Assembly (NCBI RefSeq): GCF_001580545.1
Contig: NZ_LRBG01000031.1
Span: 1 to 64,000 of the forward strand
DNA length: 64,000 nucleotides
Direction: 5' to 3'
Origin: Paraburkholderia monticola
GTDB taxonomy: Bacteria; Pseudomonadota; Gammaproteobacteria; Burkholderiales; Burkholderiaceae
The position numbers were made by a program, and so were the translations under genes. The notes under the pieces are model-generated. The model was not told where the DNA came from. It did no database searches and was given only the letters and a program-made list of their open reading frames with translations. Positions 51,518 to 60,587 of this stretch are shown in pieces (positions within the stretch are counted from its first letter, which is position 1; every line of letters begins with the position of its first letter).

Positions 51518-54253
51518 ATGGATATCGATATTCGCACGCTGTTGAGCCGCCTCAATCCCGCTTGCAAGCTCGCGATGGAACAGGCCGCGCAGCTGTGCGT
51601 GCGACAGACGCATTACAACGTCGACGTCGAGCATCTGGTGCTCACGCTGCTCGAATCCGACGCGCCGGATCTGAAGGCGATTCTTGCTCACTTCGCCGTC
51701 AAGCCCGAAACGCTGACCGCGCAGCTGCAAAAGGCAGTCGACGGCTTCAAGCGCGGCAACGCTCGCACGCCGGCGCTGTCGCCGAATTTCTCGCCGCTCT
51801 TCCAGGAAGCGTGGCTGCTCAGCTCGATGCTGCTTGGCGAGCAGCAGATCCGCTCGGGCACGCTCGTGCTGGCGCTGCTCGAAGTCGACAGTCTGCGCGG
51901 CATGCTGCTCGAATCGGCGCCCGCGTTGCTCAACTTTCCGCGTGCGGCGCTGCGCGAACGGCTCGCGGAGATTCTCGCGGGCTCGTCCGAGGATGCGGGT
52001 GGCTCGCACACGCCCGGGCAGGGCGCCGAGACGACGCAGTCTGGTGCGGCTGCCCCGTCCGCAGCGCCTACCTCGGCGGGGGTAGGCGCGATGCCTAACA
52101 TGGCGGGCGGCGCCGCTGGCGCGAACGGCCGCAAGTCGGCGCTGGAGCAGTTCACCGTCGACATGACCGGCCTCGCGCGCGAAGGCAAGATCGATCCGAT
52201 TCGCGGACGCGACGCTGAAATCCGCCAGTTGATCGACGTGCTGCTGCGCCGCCGGCAGAACAACCCGATCCTCACGGGCGAGGCGGGCGTGGGTAAAACG
52301 GCGGTGGTCGAGGGCTTCGCGCAGCGCATCGTGCAAGGCGACGTGCCGCCCGCGCTCGTCAACGTGTCGGTGCGCTCGCTCGACCTTGCGCTGCTCCAGG
52401 CCGGCGCGGGCGTGAAGGGCGAGTTCGAGAACCGCCTCAAGTCGGTGATCGCGGAGGTGAAAGCGTCGCCGGTGCCGGTCATCCTGTTCATCGACGAGGC
52501 GCACCAGCTGATCGGCGCGGGCGGCACCGAGGGCCAGGGTGACGCGGCCAACCTGCTCAAGCCGGCGCTCGCGCGCGGCGAGCTGCGCACGATCGCCGCG
52601 ACCACGTGGGCCGAATACAAGAAATACGTGGAGCGCGATCCGGCGCTCGCGCGACGCTTCCAGGTGGTCAAGGTGGAAGAGCCGAGCGAGGCCGTCGCGA
52701 TCGACATGCTGCGCGGCATGGTGCAGAAGCTCGAAGAGCATCACGGCGTGGAAATTCTCGACGACGCCGTGCGCGACGCCGTGAAGCTCTCGCATCGCTA
52801 CATCTCCGGCCGCCAGCTGCCGGACAAGGCTATCAGCGTGCTCGACACCGCGTGTGCGCGCGTGTCGATCGGCCAGAGCGGCACGCCCGAGGAAATCGAG
52901 GCGCTTGGCCGCACGATCGATGCGGCCGAGCACCAGCTTCGCATCCTGCGCCACGAGGCCGCCACGGGCGCCGAGCGCGCGGATGCCATCGCGTCCACGA
53001 CGAAGCAGCTGGACGACGCTCGCGCGCAGCGTGCGCGTTTGACCGACAAGCTGGGCACCGAAAAGCGCGCGGTGGAGGAGATCCTCGCGTGGCGCAGGAA
53101 GATCCGCGGCTTTCTCTCGGAGCCGGACAGCGCGGCCGACGGCGAAGATGCCGAATCGCTCGCGGCGAATCTCTCGCGCCTCGAAAAAGGCCTGGAAGCC
53201 GTGCAGAACGACGAGCCGATGGTGCCCGTGTGCGTGGACTCGGAAACGGTCGCCCAGGTTATTTCGGGCTGGACCGGCATTCCCGTGGGCCGCATGCTCG
53301 CCGACGAGCTGCACACCGTGCTCTATCTGCAGGACAAGCTCGCCGAGCGCGTGGTCGGCCAGGACGAAGCACTCGACGCGATCGCACGCCGCGTGCGCAC
53401 GTTCCGCGCCAATCTCGACGATCCGGGCAAGCCGGTCGGCGTGTTCCTGCTCGTCGGGCCGAGCGGCGTGGGCAAGACCGAGACAGCGTGCGCGCTCGCG
53501 GACCTGCTGTATGGCGGCGAGCGCAACATGATCACCGTGAACATGTCGGAGTTTCAGGAAGCGCACAGCGTGTCCGGGCTTAAGGGCGCGCCGCCGGGTT
53601 ACGTCGGCTACGGGCGCGGCGGCGTGCTCACTGAGGCCGTGCGCCGCCGTCCGTACAGCGTCGTGCTGCTCGACGAAATGGAGAAGGCCCACCCGGACGT
53701 GCTGGAGCTGTTCTTCCAGGTCTTCGACAAGGGCGTGATGGAAGACGGCGAAGGCGTGTCGATCGACTTCAAGAACACGCTGATCCTGCTGACGTCGAAC
53801 GCCGCCCAGGACGTGATCACCGAAGCATCCCGCGGCGGCCGTCGGCCGGCGCCCGAGGAACTGATCGAGAAGCTGCGTCCGGCGCTGTTGCGTCAGTTCA
53901 GCCCGGCATTCCTCGGCCGGCTCGTGCTCGTGCCTTACTACCATCTCGGCGACGCGCAGATCAACGCGATCGTGAATCTGAAGCTCGAACGGCTCGCGCA
54001 GCGCTTCGAGCGCAACCATCATGCGCATTTCACATGGGGCGAGGACGTGGCCACGCTGATCGCGCAGCGCTGCAAGGAAGTGGACAGCGGCGCGCGCAAC
54101 GTGGACCACATCCTCACGCAGTCGGTGCTGCCCGAGCTGGCGCGCCAGGTGCTGGAGCGCATTTCGCTCTCCGAGCCGTTCGGCGGCGTGCATCTCGCGT
54201 TGAGCAAGGCTGGCGCGATCGAGTTCCGCTTCCTCTCCAGCGAGGAGGCCTAA
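51518..54253 (+). CDS. clpV: T6SS sheath-recycling AAA+ ATPase ClpV (TssH)
   Basis: A 911-residue ClpB-type double-AAA+ protein. The N-terminal domain starts MDIDIRTLLSRLNPACKLAM with the ClpV NTD; an Ala/Gly-rich linker (about residues 165-205) follows. AAA1 Walker A is GEAGVGKT near residue 254 and Walker B ILFIDEAH; a middle coiled region (about 460-560) precedes AAA2 with Walker A GPSGVGKTET near 646 and Walker B VVLLDEMEKAHPDV. It binds the TssC N-terminus of contracted sheaths and pulls them apart. ATG 51518 is 12 bases after tssG, with AAGGAATCC ahead. Confidence 0.95.
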   Translation: MDIDIRTLLSRLNPACKLAMEQAAQLCVRQTHYNVDVEHLVLTLLESDAPDLKAILAHFAVKPETLTAQLQKAVDGFKRGNARTPALSPNFSPLFQEAWLLSSMLLGEQQIRSGTLVLALLEVDSLRGMLLESAPALLNFPRAALRERLAEILAGSSEDAGGSHTPGQGAETTQSGAAAPSAAPTSAGVGAMPNMAGGAAGANGRKSALEQFTVDMTGLAREGKIDPIRGRDAEIRQLIDVLLRRRQNNPILTGEAGVGKTAVVEGFAQRIVQGDVPPALVNVSVRSLDLALLQAGAGVKGEFENRLKSVIAEVKASPVPVILFIDEAHQLIGAGGTEGQGDAANLLKPALARGELRTIAATTWAEYKKYVERDPALARRFQVVKVEEPSEAVAIDMLRGMVQKLEEHHGVEILDDAVRDAVKLSHRYISGRQLPDKAISVLDTACARVSIGQSGTPEEIEALGRTIDAAEHQLRILRHEAATGAERADAIASTTKQLDDARAQRARLTDKLGTEKRAVEEILAWRRKIRGFLSEPDSAADGEDAESLAANLSRLEKGLEAVQNDEPMVPVCVDSETVAQVISGWTGIPVGRMLADELHTVLYLQDKLAERVVGQDEALDAIARRVRTFRANLDDPGKPVGVFLLVGPSGVGKTETACALADLLYGGERNMITVNMSEFQEAHSVSGLKGAPPGYVGYGRGGVLTEAVRRRPYSVVLLDEMEKAHPDVLELFFQVFDKGVMEDGEGVSIDFKNTLILLTSNAAQDVITEASRGGRRPAPEELIEKLRPALLRQFSPAFLGRLVLVPYYHLGDAQINAIVNLKLERLAQRFERNHHAHFTWGEDVATLIAQRCKEVDSGARNVDHILTQSVLPELARQVLERISLSEPFGGVHLALSKAGAIEFRFLSSEEA

Positions 54254-54257
54254 GCGT

Positions 54258-56180
54258 ATGTCGACGCCCAGCCAGTCGAACTGGTTTGCATCGGTCTCGA
54301 CGCCGTTCGGCGCGGACGTGCTGTTGCTCGACGGTTTTGGGGGCCGTGAAGCGATCTCCGAGCTATTTCGCTTCGACTTGCGGATGCGCTCGACGAACAA
54401 GGCGCTCGATCCCGCGCAGATCGTCGGGCAAGGCGTGACGGTGACGCTCAAGGACCAGACGGGCGCGGCGCGATATTTCAACGGCATCGTCACGCGTTTC
54501 GCGCATGCGGGCGCCGACGCGCAGTACGGGTTCTATTCGGCGGAGCTTGCGCCGCGCCTGTGGTTGCTCACGCTCGGGCAGGACCGTGTGATCTGGCAGA
54601 ACCTGACGGCCCTTGACATCATCAAGAGCGTGCTGGGCACCTTCGGCGTCACCTTCGAGGACCGCACGAAGCGCACGAGCGCTTATGGGGCGCGTGAATA
54701 CTGCGTGCAGTACGACGAGAGCGCGTTTGACTTCATCTCGCGGCTGATGGAAGAGGAAGGCATCTTCTATTTCTTCACGTTCGCGGACGGTGCGCACACG
54801 CTGGTGCTCGCCGACGATCCCTCGGCCCACGACGCGACCCCGGCCGGCGAGCTGTACTTCGCATCCGATGCGAATGCCGCCGCCGACGCGAAGCGCCTCG
54901 AATCGTTCACGATGGCGCGGGGCGTGGTACCCGGCGAGCACATCGTCAGCGACTACGACTACACCACGCCGGCCACGATGACGTCCTCGTCGAAGGGTTC
55001 CACGAGCCTGCCGACCGGCGCGCGCTACACGTTCCCGGGCCGCGTCGCCACCGCCGGACAGGCGACCCATCTATCGACCACGCAACTCGAGGCGCACAAC
55101 GTCACGCAGCAGACCGGGCAAGGCGGCAGCGGCTACTACGGCCTCGCCGCCGGCGCCACGTTCACGCTGAGCGGACATCCGGACGATTCGTTGAACGTGA
55201 GCTATGTCACGCGCAGCGTGCGGCATATGGCTTCGAACACGGCTTATAGCAACGAGTTCGACGTATTTCCCGCCACCGTGCCGTTTCGCGCGCCTCTCGT
55301 GACACGCCGGCCGCTCGTGGTGGGCACGCATACCGCGAAAGTGGTCGGTCCGAAGGACGAGGAAATCTGGGCCGACGCGCAAGGGCGCATCAAGCTCAAG
55401 TTCCACTGGGACCGCACCGAAGAGGCCGACCAGAACAGCTCCTGCTGGGTCCGCGTCGCGCAGTCGGTGGCGGGGCCGGGCTGGGGGCACCTGTTCTTGC
55501 CGCGCGTGGGGCAGGAAGTCGTCGTGAGCTATGTCGACGGCGATCCCGACCGGCCGCTCGTGACCGGCTGTGTCTACAACGGCGAGAACGCGCCGCCCGT
55601 TGCGTTGCCGTCGCTGCAGACGCAGAGCGTGATGCGCTCGCGCTCGTCGAAGAACGGCACGGCCGGCAATGAAATCCGCATGGAGGACAAGCTCGATTCG
55701 GAAGAGCTGTATCTCCACGCACAGAAGGACATGACCGTCGAGATCGAAAACGCGCTCTCGACGACCGTGAAGGCGGGCGCGGAGACGCACGTCGTGCAGA
55801 AGGGCGACCGCAGCATCGAAGTGAGCGAGGGCAAGGAGACGCACACGGTCAAGGGCACGCGCGCGCTGGATGTGACCGGTGACGAAACGCACACCAATCA
55901 CGCGAAGTTCACGCATAGCGTGACGGGCGATCACGCGCATACCGTCAACGGCAACTACACGCTGAAGGTGGGCGGCAATCTGACGATCGAGGTGACCGGC
56001 TCGGTGAGCATCAAGGCCGGCACGTCGTTCGCGAGCGAAGCCGGCACCACGCACGCGAGCAAGGCCACGACCACGCTCAGCACCGAAGGCATGACGGTGT
56101 CGCACAAGGCCTCGGCGCAGCAGACGGTCGATGGCGGCGGCCAGCTCGCGCTCAAGGGCGGCATGGTCCAGCTCAACTGA
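54258..56180 (+). CDS. vgrG: T6SS spike protein VgrG (TssI)
   Basis: A 640-residue VgrG. The gp27-like part spans about residues 1-360 (PFGADVLLLDGFGGREAISE; EYCVQYDESAFDFISRLMEE), the gp5 OB-fold follows (WADAQGRIKLKFHWDRTEEA; SVAGPGWGHLFLPRVGQEVV; DPDRPLVTGCVYNGENAPP), then a beta-helix of repeats (DMTVEIENALSTTVKAGAET; RSIEVSEGKETHTVKG). It ends at the needle, with no extra effector domain. The stop to start gap from clpV is four bases. Its trimer tips the Hcp tube and takes PAAR-like proteins on its point. Confidence 0.95.
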   Translation: MSTPSQSNWFASVSTPFGADVLLLDGFGGREAISELFRFDLRMRSTNKALDPAQIVGQGVTVTLKDQTGAARYFNGIVTRFAHAGADAQYGFYSAELAPRLWLLTLGQDRVIWQNLTALDIIKSVLGTFGVTFEDRTKRTSAYGAREYCVQYDESAFDFISRLMEEEGIFYFFTFADGAHTLVLADDPSAHDATPAGELYFASDANAAADAKRLESFTMARGVVPGEHIVSDYDYTTPATMTSSSKGSTSLPTGARYTFPGRVATAGQATHLSTTQLEAHNVTQQTGQGGSGYYGLAAGATFTLSGHPDDSLNVSYVTRSVRHMASNTAYSNEFDVFPATVPFRAPLVTRRPLVVGTHTAKVVGPKDEEIWADAQGRIKLKFHWDRTEEADQNSSCWVRVAQSVAGPGWGHLFLPRVGQEVVVSYVDGDPDRPLVTGCVYNGENAPPVALPSLQTQSVMRSRSSKNGTAGNEIRMEDKLDSEELYLHAQKDMTVEIENALSTTVKAGAETHVVQKGDRSIEVSEGKETHTVKGTRALDVTGDETHTNHAKFTHSVTGDHAHTVNGNYTLKVGGNLTIEVTGSVSIKAGTSFASEAGTTHASKATTTLSTEGMTVSHKASAQQTVDGGGQLALKGGMVQLN

Positions 56181-56188
56181 GGAACGTC

Positions 56189-56911
56189 ATGTCCGCGCCC
56201 ATGCCAACTGCCGCCGTGTTGTCCGTCGCCGAGGCCGTCGAGCCGACGGTGGTCGAGACGCGCGATAGCGCGGGCCGCGTCGTGAGCCGTGCCGAACTCG
56301 TCGACGGCGTGCCGCACGGCGAGACCGTGCAGTACGCGCCCACCGGCACGGCGCTGCTGCGCGCGAGCTATGTGTCGGGGCTGGTCGACGGCACGTTGCG
56401 CACGTTCGACGCCCAGGGGCGGCCCGTGCAGGAGGCGCAGTACCGCATGGGCCAGCTCGACGGTGCGATGTCGGTGTATCAGGACGGGCGCCTCGCGGGC
56501 CGGCAGCAATACGTAGCCGGCGTGCTGCACGGCGAGAGCACGACGTACGCGCCCTCGGGTCTCGTGACCTCGCGCATGACCTACGAGGCCGGCAAGCTGG
56601 AGCGAGAAGCACTGTTCCTCCACGACGGAGTGGTGGTGCGCCGCGCGCGCTATGCGAAAGGCCGGCTCGAAGGCGAGACGCGCGAGTATGCCGCCGACGG
56701 CACGCTCGCGCAGAGCCTGCCGTATCAGGCGGATCTGCTGCACGGCGCGGTGCGCCGCTATGCGAACGATGGAACGGCGACGCACGAGCGCATCTATCGG
56801 CTCGGCAAGCCGCAAGGCGACTGGCGAGCGCTCGACGCGCCCGCGGCCGACGGCGACGCCGCGCGCGGACCGCGCATCGTCAAGCAACTGGAAAAGTGGG
56901 TGAGAGGGTAG
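56189..56911 (+). CDS. MORN-repeat protein (YwqK-like) in the T6SS tip module
   Basis: A 240-residue protein with no signal, made of about seven MORN-like repeats, for example GVPHGETVQYAPTGTALLRA, GLVDGTLRTFDAQGRPVQEA, GQLDGAMSVYQDGRLAGRQQ and GRLEGETREYAADGTLAQSL. The family includes YwqK-type proteins, proposed antitoxins. Only eight bases after vgrG and just before the DUF4280 gene, it holds the position of an adaptor, effector or immunity protein. It is not an enzyme-like sequence, so a chaperone/adaptor or immunity role seems likelier than toxin. Confidence 0.8.
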   Translation: MSAPMPTAAVLSVAEAVEPTVVETRDSAGRVVSRAELVDGVPHGETVQYAPTGTALLRASYVSGLVDGTLRTFDAQGRPVQEAQYRMGQLDGAMSVYQDGRLAGRQQYVAGVLHGESTTYAPSGLVTSRMTYEAGKLEREALFLHDGVVVRRARYAKGRLEGETREYAADGTLAQSLPYQADLLHGAVRRYANDGTATHERIYRLGKPQGDWRALDAPAADGDAARGPRIVKQLEKWVRG

Positions 56912-56913
56912 AC

Positions 56914-57300
56914 ATGGGTATTCAGGTGACTTCGGGCGCGACGCTCCAGTGCAGCTTCGGCGCCGCGCCCGCGACGCTGCAGGTGCTGCCGCTGAACCGC
57001 GTGATGGCGGGTGCGCCGGCGGCGAACATCATGGACTCCAAGCCGTTCGTCAACATCATGCCGTTCGGCCAATGCAGTTCGATGGCCAATCCGATGGTGG
57101 CCGCCGCCACGGCCGCGGCGTTGGGTGCGCTCACGCCGATGCCGTGCGTGCCGGTCACGGTCGCGCCGTGGGCGCCGGGTTCGCCCACGGTCACGATCGG
57201 CGCGATGCCCGCGCTGCAGAACTCGTCGAAGCTGATGTGCATGTGGGCCGGCGTCATTCAGGTCGTCGCGTCCGCGCAATTCACCACGCTAACCGCCTGA
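56914..57300 (+). CDS. DUF4280 PAAR-like T6SS spike tip protein
   Basis: A 128-residue protein: GATLQCSFGAAPATLQVLPL, NIMDSKPFVNIMPFGQCSS, NPMVAAATAAALGALTPMPC and PALQNSSKLMCMWAGVIQVV, the DUF4280 pattern with conserved Cys and Pro-Cys elements. DUF4280 is related to PAAR proteins that sharpen the VgrG spike and can carry effectors. Two bases after the MORN gene stop. No C-terminal toxin is fused. Confidence 0.87.
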   Translation: MGIQVTSGATLQCSFGAAPATLQVLPLNRVMAGAPAANIMDSKPFVNIMPFGQCSSMANPMVAAATAAALGALTPMPCVPVTVAPWAPGSPTVTIGAMPALQNSSKLMCMWAGVIQVVASAQFTTLTA

Positions 57301-57313
57301 GGGCGAGAGAGAG

Positions 57314-57556
57314 ATGCAATACGTTTTTTCGATGACTTCGCGCATGGTGACGATCGCCGTGAGCTGTGCGCTCCTGCTCTGCGTGCTGCTGTTCCTGCTC
57401 GGGATGGAGATCGGCGCGCGCATGAGCCGCGCGCCGGCAGAGAGCACCGCGCCCGCCGTCGTTTCCGTCGCGCCGCAGCCAGGCGCCGCGGCCCAGACTT
57501 CGCTCGACGCGGGCGATATGGCCGCAGCGCCCGCACCCGCTTCTTCGACTCCTTGA
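57314..57556 (+). CDS. Small single-span membrane protein in T6SS operon
   Basis: An 80-residue protein with one hydrophobic segment (MVTIAVSCALLLCVLLFLLG, residues about 11-30), then an Ala/Pro/Ser-rich tail. GAGAGAGAG precedes the ATG and the gene sits 13 bases after the DUF4280 gene and 13 before the binding-protein gene. No family recognised. Probably anchored in the inner membrane with its tail in the periplasm. Confidence 0.65.
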   Translation: MQYVFSMTSRMVTIAVSCALLLCVLLFLLGMEIGARMSRAPAESTAPAVVSVAPQPGAAAQTSLDAGDMAAAPAPASSTP

Positions 57557-57569
57557 GACCGCTAATTCC

Positions 57570-58556
57570 ATGTCGTTTTCCTTGTTCACCTTTCTGTCCA
57601 ACCCCACGCGCGGCTCGCGAGCCGCGCTCCTGACGGGCGCCGTGCGGCGCAGGCTCGGCGTTTCGCTGGCGGGTGCCGCGCTCGCCGTGATGGCCGGCAC
57701 GGCCGCCGCGACGACGGCCGGCGCCAGCGCGCCTGGTCTCGCACCCGCGAGCGCGGCTCCGGCTCCGGCAAGCGCGCCCGTCACCACCTCGACCGGTCTC
57801 GTCCAGATGCCCGATGGCCGGCTGCTCGCGCCGGAGTTCGCGCGCATCATCGGCCGCGGCGAACTGGTGGTGGCGGTGCTGAGCGTGGACCAGCCGCCGT
57901 TCTTCGAGGAGCGTAACGGCAAGCTCGAAGGTCTCGACATCGACCTCGCGCGCGACATGGCGAACAAGCTGCACGTGAAGGTGCGCTTCGACCGTGACGC
58001 GCATACCTTCGACGACGTCGTGAGCCTGCTCGCGCGCGGCCAGGCCGACATCGCGGTGAGCAAGCTTTCGCGCACGCTCACCCGTGCGACGGTGATCGCG
58101 TTCAGCTCGCCTTACCTGCGCCTGAATCGCGCGCTGCTGCTCAACCGCGTGAAGTTCGCACAGCTCGCGCACGGCCGCTCGGTGCCGGAGGTGGTGCGCA
58201 CGTTCGACAGCACGATCGGCGTGGTGGCGAACTCGTCGTATGCGGGCTACGTCGTGAGCAATTTCCCGCGCGCGCAGGTGCGTAGCTATCCGACCTGGGA
58301 CGACGTGCTCAAGGCGCTCAACGCGGGTGAGGTCACGGCGGCCTATCGCGACGAATTCGAAGTCAAGCGCGTGCTGAAGGTCGATCCGACCGCTTCGCTG
58401 CGCCTGCGCGTCGTGACGCTCCAGGACCTGGAGGACACGCTCGCGATCGGCGTGAACGTCAACGACCCGGCGCTGCTTTCGTTCGTCAACCAGTTCCTCG
58501 CCGAGCGCAGCGTCAAGCTCGACGTGAGCGCGGTCCTCCAGGCCGCCGACCACTAA
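57570..58556 (+). CDS. Periplasmic amino-acid-binding-type protein (SBP_bac_3)
   Basis: A 328-residue protein. After a long N-terminal leader (hydrophobic at about 30-50, then Ala/Pro-rich linker to 75) the type 3 solute-binding fold spans about residues 85-325: RGELVVAVLSVDQPPFFEER, KLEGLDIDLARDMANKLHVK, LLARGQADIAVSKLSRTLTR and NPALLSFVNQ-type DPALLSFVNQFLAE. It belongs to the GltI/glutamate-aspartate-like class by eye. No ABC permease or ATPase lies near, so it may serve as a sensor or donor for the DAACS carriers next to it. Ten bases after its stop the next gene's leader begins. Confidence 0.82.
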   Translation: MSFSLFTFLSNPTRGSRAALLTGAVRRRLGVSLAGAALAVMAGTAAATTAGASAPGLAPASAAPAPASAPVTTSTGLVQMPDGRLLAPEFARIIGRGELVVAVLSVDQPPFFEERNGKLEGLDIDLARDMANKLHVKVRFDRDAHTFDDVVSLLARGQADIAVSKLSRTLTRATVIAFSSPYLRLNRALLLNRVKFAQLAHGRSVPEVVRTFDSTIGVVANSSYAGYVVSNFPRAQVRSYPTWDDVLKALNAGEVTAAYRDEFEVKRVLKVDPTASLRLRVVTLQDLEDTLAIGVNVNDPALLSFVNQFLAERSVKLDVSAVLQAADH

Positions 58557-58601
58557 TCGAAAAAAGTGCGGAACAGCACAAACAGCACGAGAGAGACCAC
58601 G

Positions 58602-59876
58602 ATGAATTCCAGCAGGATTTACGCATTCGTTCTGAACCCTTGGGTGGTGATCGGCAGTCTCGCGCTTGGCGGCGCATTCGGCCTGCTCCTGCCCGAGCTC
58701 GCGCAAAAGTTCGGCTTCATCGGCGACATTTACGTCGACCTGCTGAAGATGACGACCTTGCCTTTCATGATCTCCGCGGTGATCTTCAGCCTGCAGCGGC
58801 TCTTTCGCGACGGCGGCACCTCGCGGCTGCTGATGCGCGTGATCTCGGTGTTCCTCGGCGCGTCGGCGACGGTCGCCGTGGTCGGCGCGCTCGTGCTGCT
58901 GGTCATGCACCCGGGCGCGAACATCTCCACGGCGACGATGCAGACCTTCGGCCTGATGGTCGGCAACGACAGTGCGTCGAGCGACACGGTCATGAACCTC
59001 TATGGCGCCGACCTCCCGGCGAAATCGCTGAACCTCTCCGACGTGCTGGCGAGCCTCGTGCCCACCAACATCTTCGCGGCGCTCGCCAATGGCGATGCCC
59101 TGAAGGCGCTCGTGTTCGCGCTGCTGTTCGGCCTCGCCGTGGGCCGCGTGCCCGAGCGCATCTCGGTGGGCCTGAGCCAGTCGCTCGAAACCGTCTATCA
59201 CGCGTGCCAGAAGCTGATGCATTGGCTCAGCTACCCGCTGCCGCTGATTCTGTTCTGCATGAGCGCGGCGCAGCTCGGCAAGTCGGGCGTCGGCCCGCTG
59301 CACGCGATGCTGCAGTTCGTGCTGGCGTTCTTCGTGGCTTCGGCGCTGCTGCTGGTGCTCGCGGCCGTGATTATCTGGAAGCGTTCGAGCCACAGCCTCG
59401 GCAAGACTCTCGACGCGCTGCGCGCGCCGTTCGCGCTCGCGCTCGCCACGCGCAACAGCGCGGCCTGCATGCCGAGCATGATCGAGAGCCTCGCGGATAA
59501 GCTCGGCTTCGCGCGCTCACGCGTCGAACTGCTCGTGCCGCTGACGATCTCGCTGCTGCGCGTGGGACCGATGGTCTATTACGTGTGCGCGACGCTCTTC
59601 ATCGCGCAGCTCTACGGTCATTCGCTCGGGGTGGTGGAGGTGGTGACGGTGCTGCTCGCCTCGGTGCTCGCGGGCTTTGCCTCGGCGGGCATGACCGGTC
59701 TCGTGACCGTTTCGCTGGTGGGCATGACCTGCGCCTACCTGCGCCTGCCGTTCGAGGCCGCGTTCATCCTGTTCCTCGCCGTCGATCCGCTTTGCGACAT
59801 GCTGCGCACGCTCGTGCTCGTGATCGGCAATGCGGCGGCGGTTTCCGTGATCTGCCCGCGACCGCTGAAGATCTAG
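58602..59876 (+). CDS. DAACS-family carrier 1 (glutamate/aspartate symporter-like)
   Basis: A 424-residue membrane carrier with about eight spans: YAFVLNPWVVIGSLALGGAF, IYVDLLKMTTLPFMISAVIF (canonical third-span region), and LATRNSAACMPSMIESLADK in place of hairpin 1. In the seventh span the hallmark NMDG is replaced by RVGP (SLLRVGPMVYYVCATLF). In the eighth span the arginine is kept (CDMLRTLVLVIGNAAAV), but the Asn and final Asp differ. So ion or substrate coupling may differ from glutamate carriers. ATG 58602 (GAGAGACCACG ahead) is chosen over an upstream in-frame start. Confidence 0.85.
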   Translation: MNSSRIYAFVLNPWVVIGSLALGGAFGLLLPELAQKFGFIGDIYVDLLKMTTLPFMISAVIFSLQRLFRDGGTSRLLMRVISVFLGASATVAVVGALVLLVMHPGANISTATMQTFGLMVGNDSASSDTVMNLYGADLPAKSLNLSDVLASLVPTNIFAALANGDALKALVFALLFGLAVGRVPERISVGLSQSLETVYHACQKLMHWLSYPLPLILFCMSAAQLGKSGVGPLHAMLQFVLAFFVASALLLVLAAVIIWKRSSHSLGKTLDALRAPFALALATRNSAACMPSMIESLADKLGFARSRVELLVPLTISLLRVGPMVYYVCATLFIAQLYGHSLGVVEVVTVLLASVLAGFASAGMTGLVTVSLVGMTCAYLRLPFEAAFILFLAVDPLCDMLRTLVLVIGNAAAVSVICPRPLKI

Positions 59877-59885
59877 GAGCCGCAG

Positions 59886-60587
59886 ATGGCAATGATCGGC
59901 ATTCTTGGCGGCATGGGCCCGCTCGCGACCGTCGACTTCATGGACAAGATCGTGCGTCTGACCGTGGCGAGCAGCGACCAGGAGCATCTTCCGCTGCTGG
60001 TGGCGAACCTGCCGCACATCGAGGACCGTTCGAGCGCAATCATCGACGGCGGTGCCGATCCGCTGCCGGCACTGCTCGACGGCATCGATCTGCTGAACCA
60101 GAACGACGTGGGCCTCATTGCGATTCCGTGCAACTCGGCCCATCACTGGTACGAGCCGATGCGCGCGCGCAGCAAGGCGCCGGTGTTGCACATCGCGCAG
60201 ACGTGCGTGGCGGCCGTGCCGCGCACGGCGCGCCGCGTGGCGATCCTCGCGACCGGCGGCGCGCTCGTTTCGGGTTTCTATCAGCAGGCGCTCACCGATC
60301 TCGACATCGAACCCGTGCTGCCCGACGCGTCGATGCAGTCGCGGGTTGCCGCGTGCATCCGTGAAGTGAAGGCGAGCAAGCTCGACGCAGCCGGCGCGCA
60401 TCTCGAAGAGGTGCTTACGACGCTCGCGAGCCAGGGCGTGAGCACGGCGCTGATGGCCTGCACCGAGATTCCGCTGGCGGCGCAGCGCATTGCATCGCTG
60501 CCGCTCGTGCTGATCGACAGCTCGCTCGAACTCGCGCGCGCCACAGTGAAATACGCGTGCGAGCGCGGCTGGAACCGTCCCGCATGA
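59886..60587 (+). CDS. Aspartate/glutamate racemase family protein
   Basis: A 233-residue racemase: MIGILGGMGPLATVDFMDKI at the start, Cys82 in AIPCNSAHHWYEP and Cys192 in LMACTEIPLAAQ, the two catalytic cysteines of PLP-independent racemases. It would interconvert L- and D-aspartate (or glutamate) in the cytoplasm, as no leader is present. It lies ten bases after DAACS 1 and its stop overlaps the DAACS 2 start (ATGA), so translation is coupled. Amino-acid specificity needs biochemical test. Confidence 0.88.
   Translation: MAMIGILGGMGPLATVDFMDKIVRLTVASSDQEHLPLLVANLPHIEDRSSAIIDGGADPLPALLDGIDLLNQNDVGLIAIPCNSAHHWYEPMRARSKAPVLHIAQTCVAAVPRTARRVAILATGGALVSGFYQQALTDLDIEPVLPDASMQSRVAACIREVKASKLDAAGAHLEEVLTTLASQGVSTALMACTEIPLAAQRIASLPLVLIDSSLELARATVKYACERGWNRPA

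Noticed and set aside
51503..54493. 996-codon open frame on the minus strand opposite clpV
   Set aside because: Arg/His-rich mirror of a high-GC gene; no domains and the plus strand encodes an unmistakable ClpV.
57258..59393. 711-codon minus-strand open frame opposite the binding protein and DAACS 1
   Set aside because: Shadow of high-GC plus-strand genes with clear family motifs.
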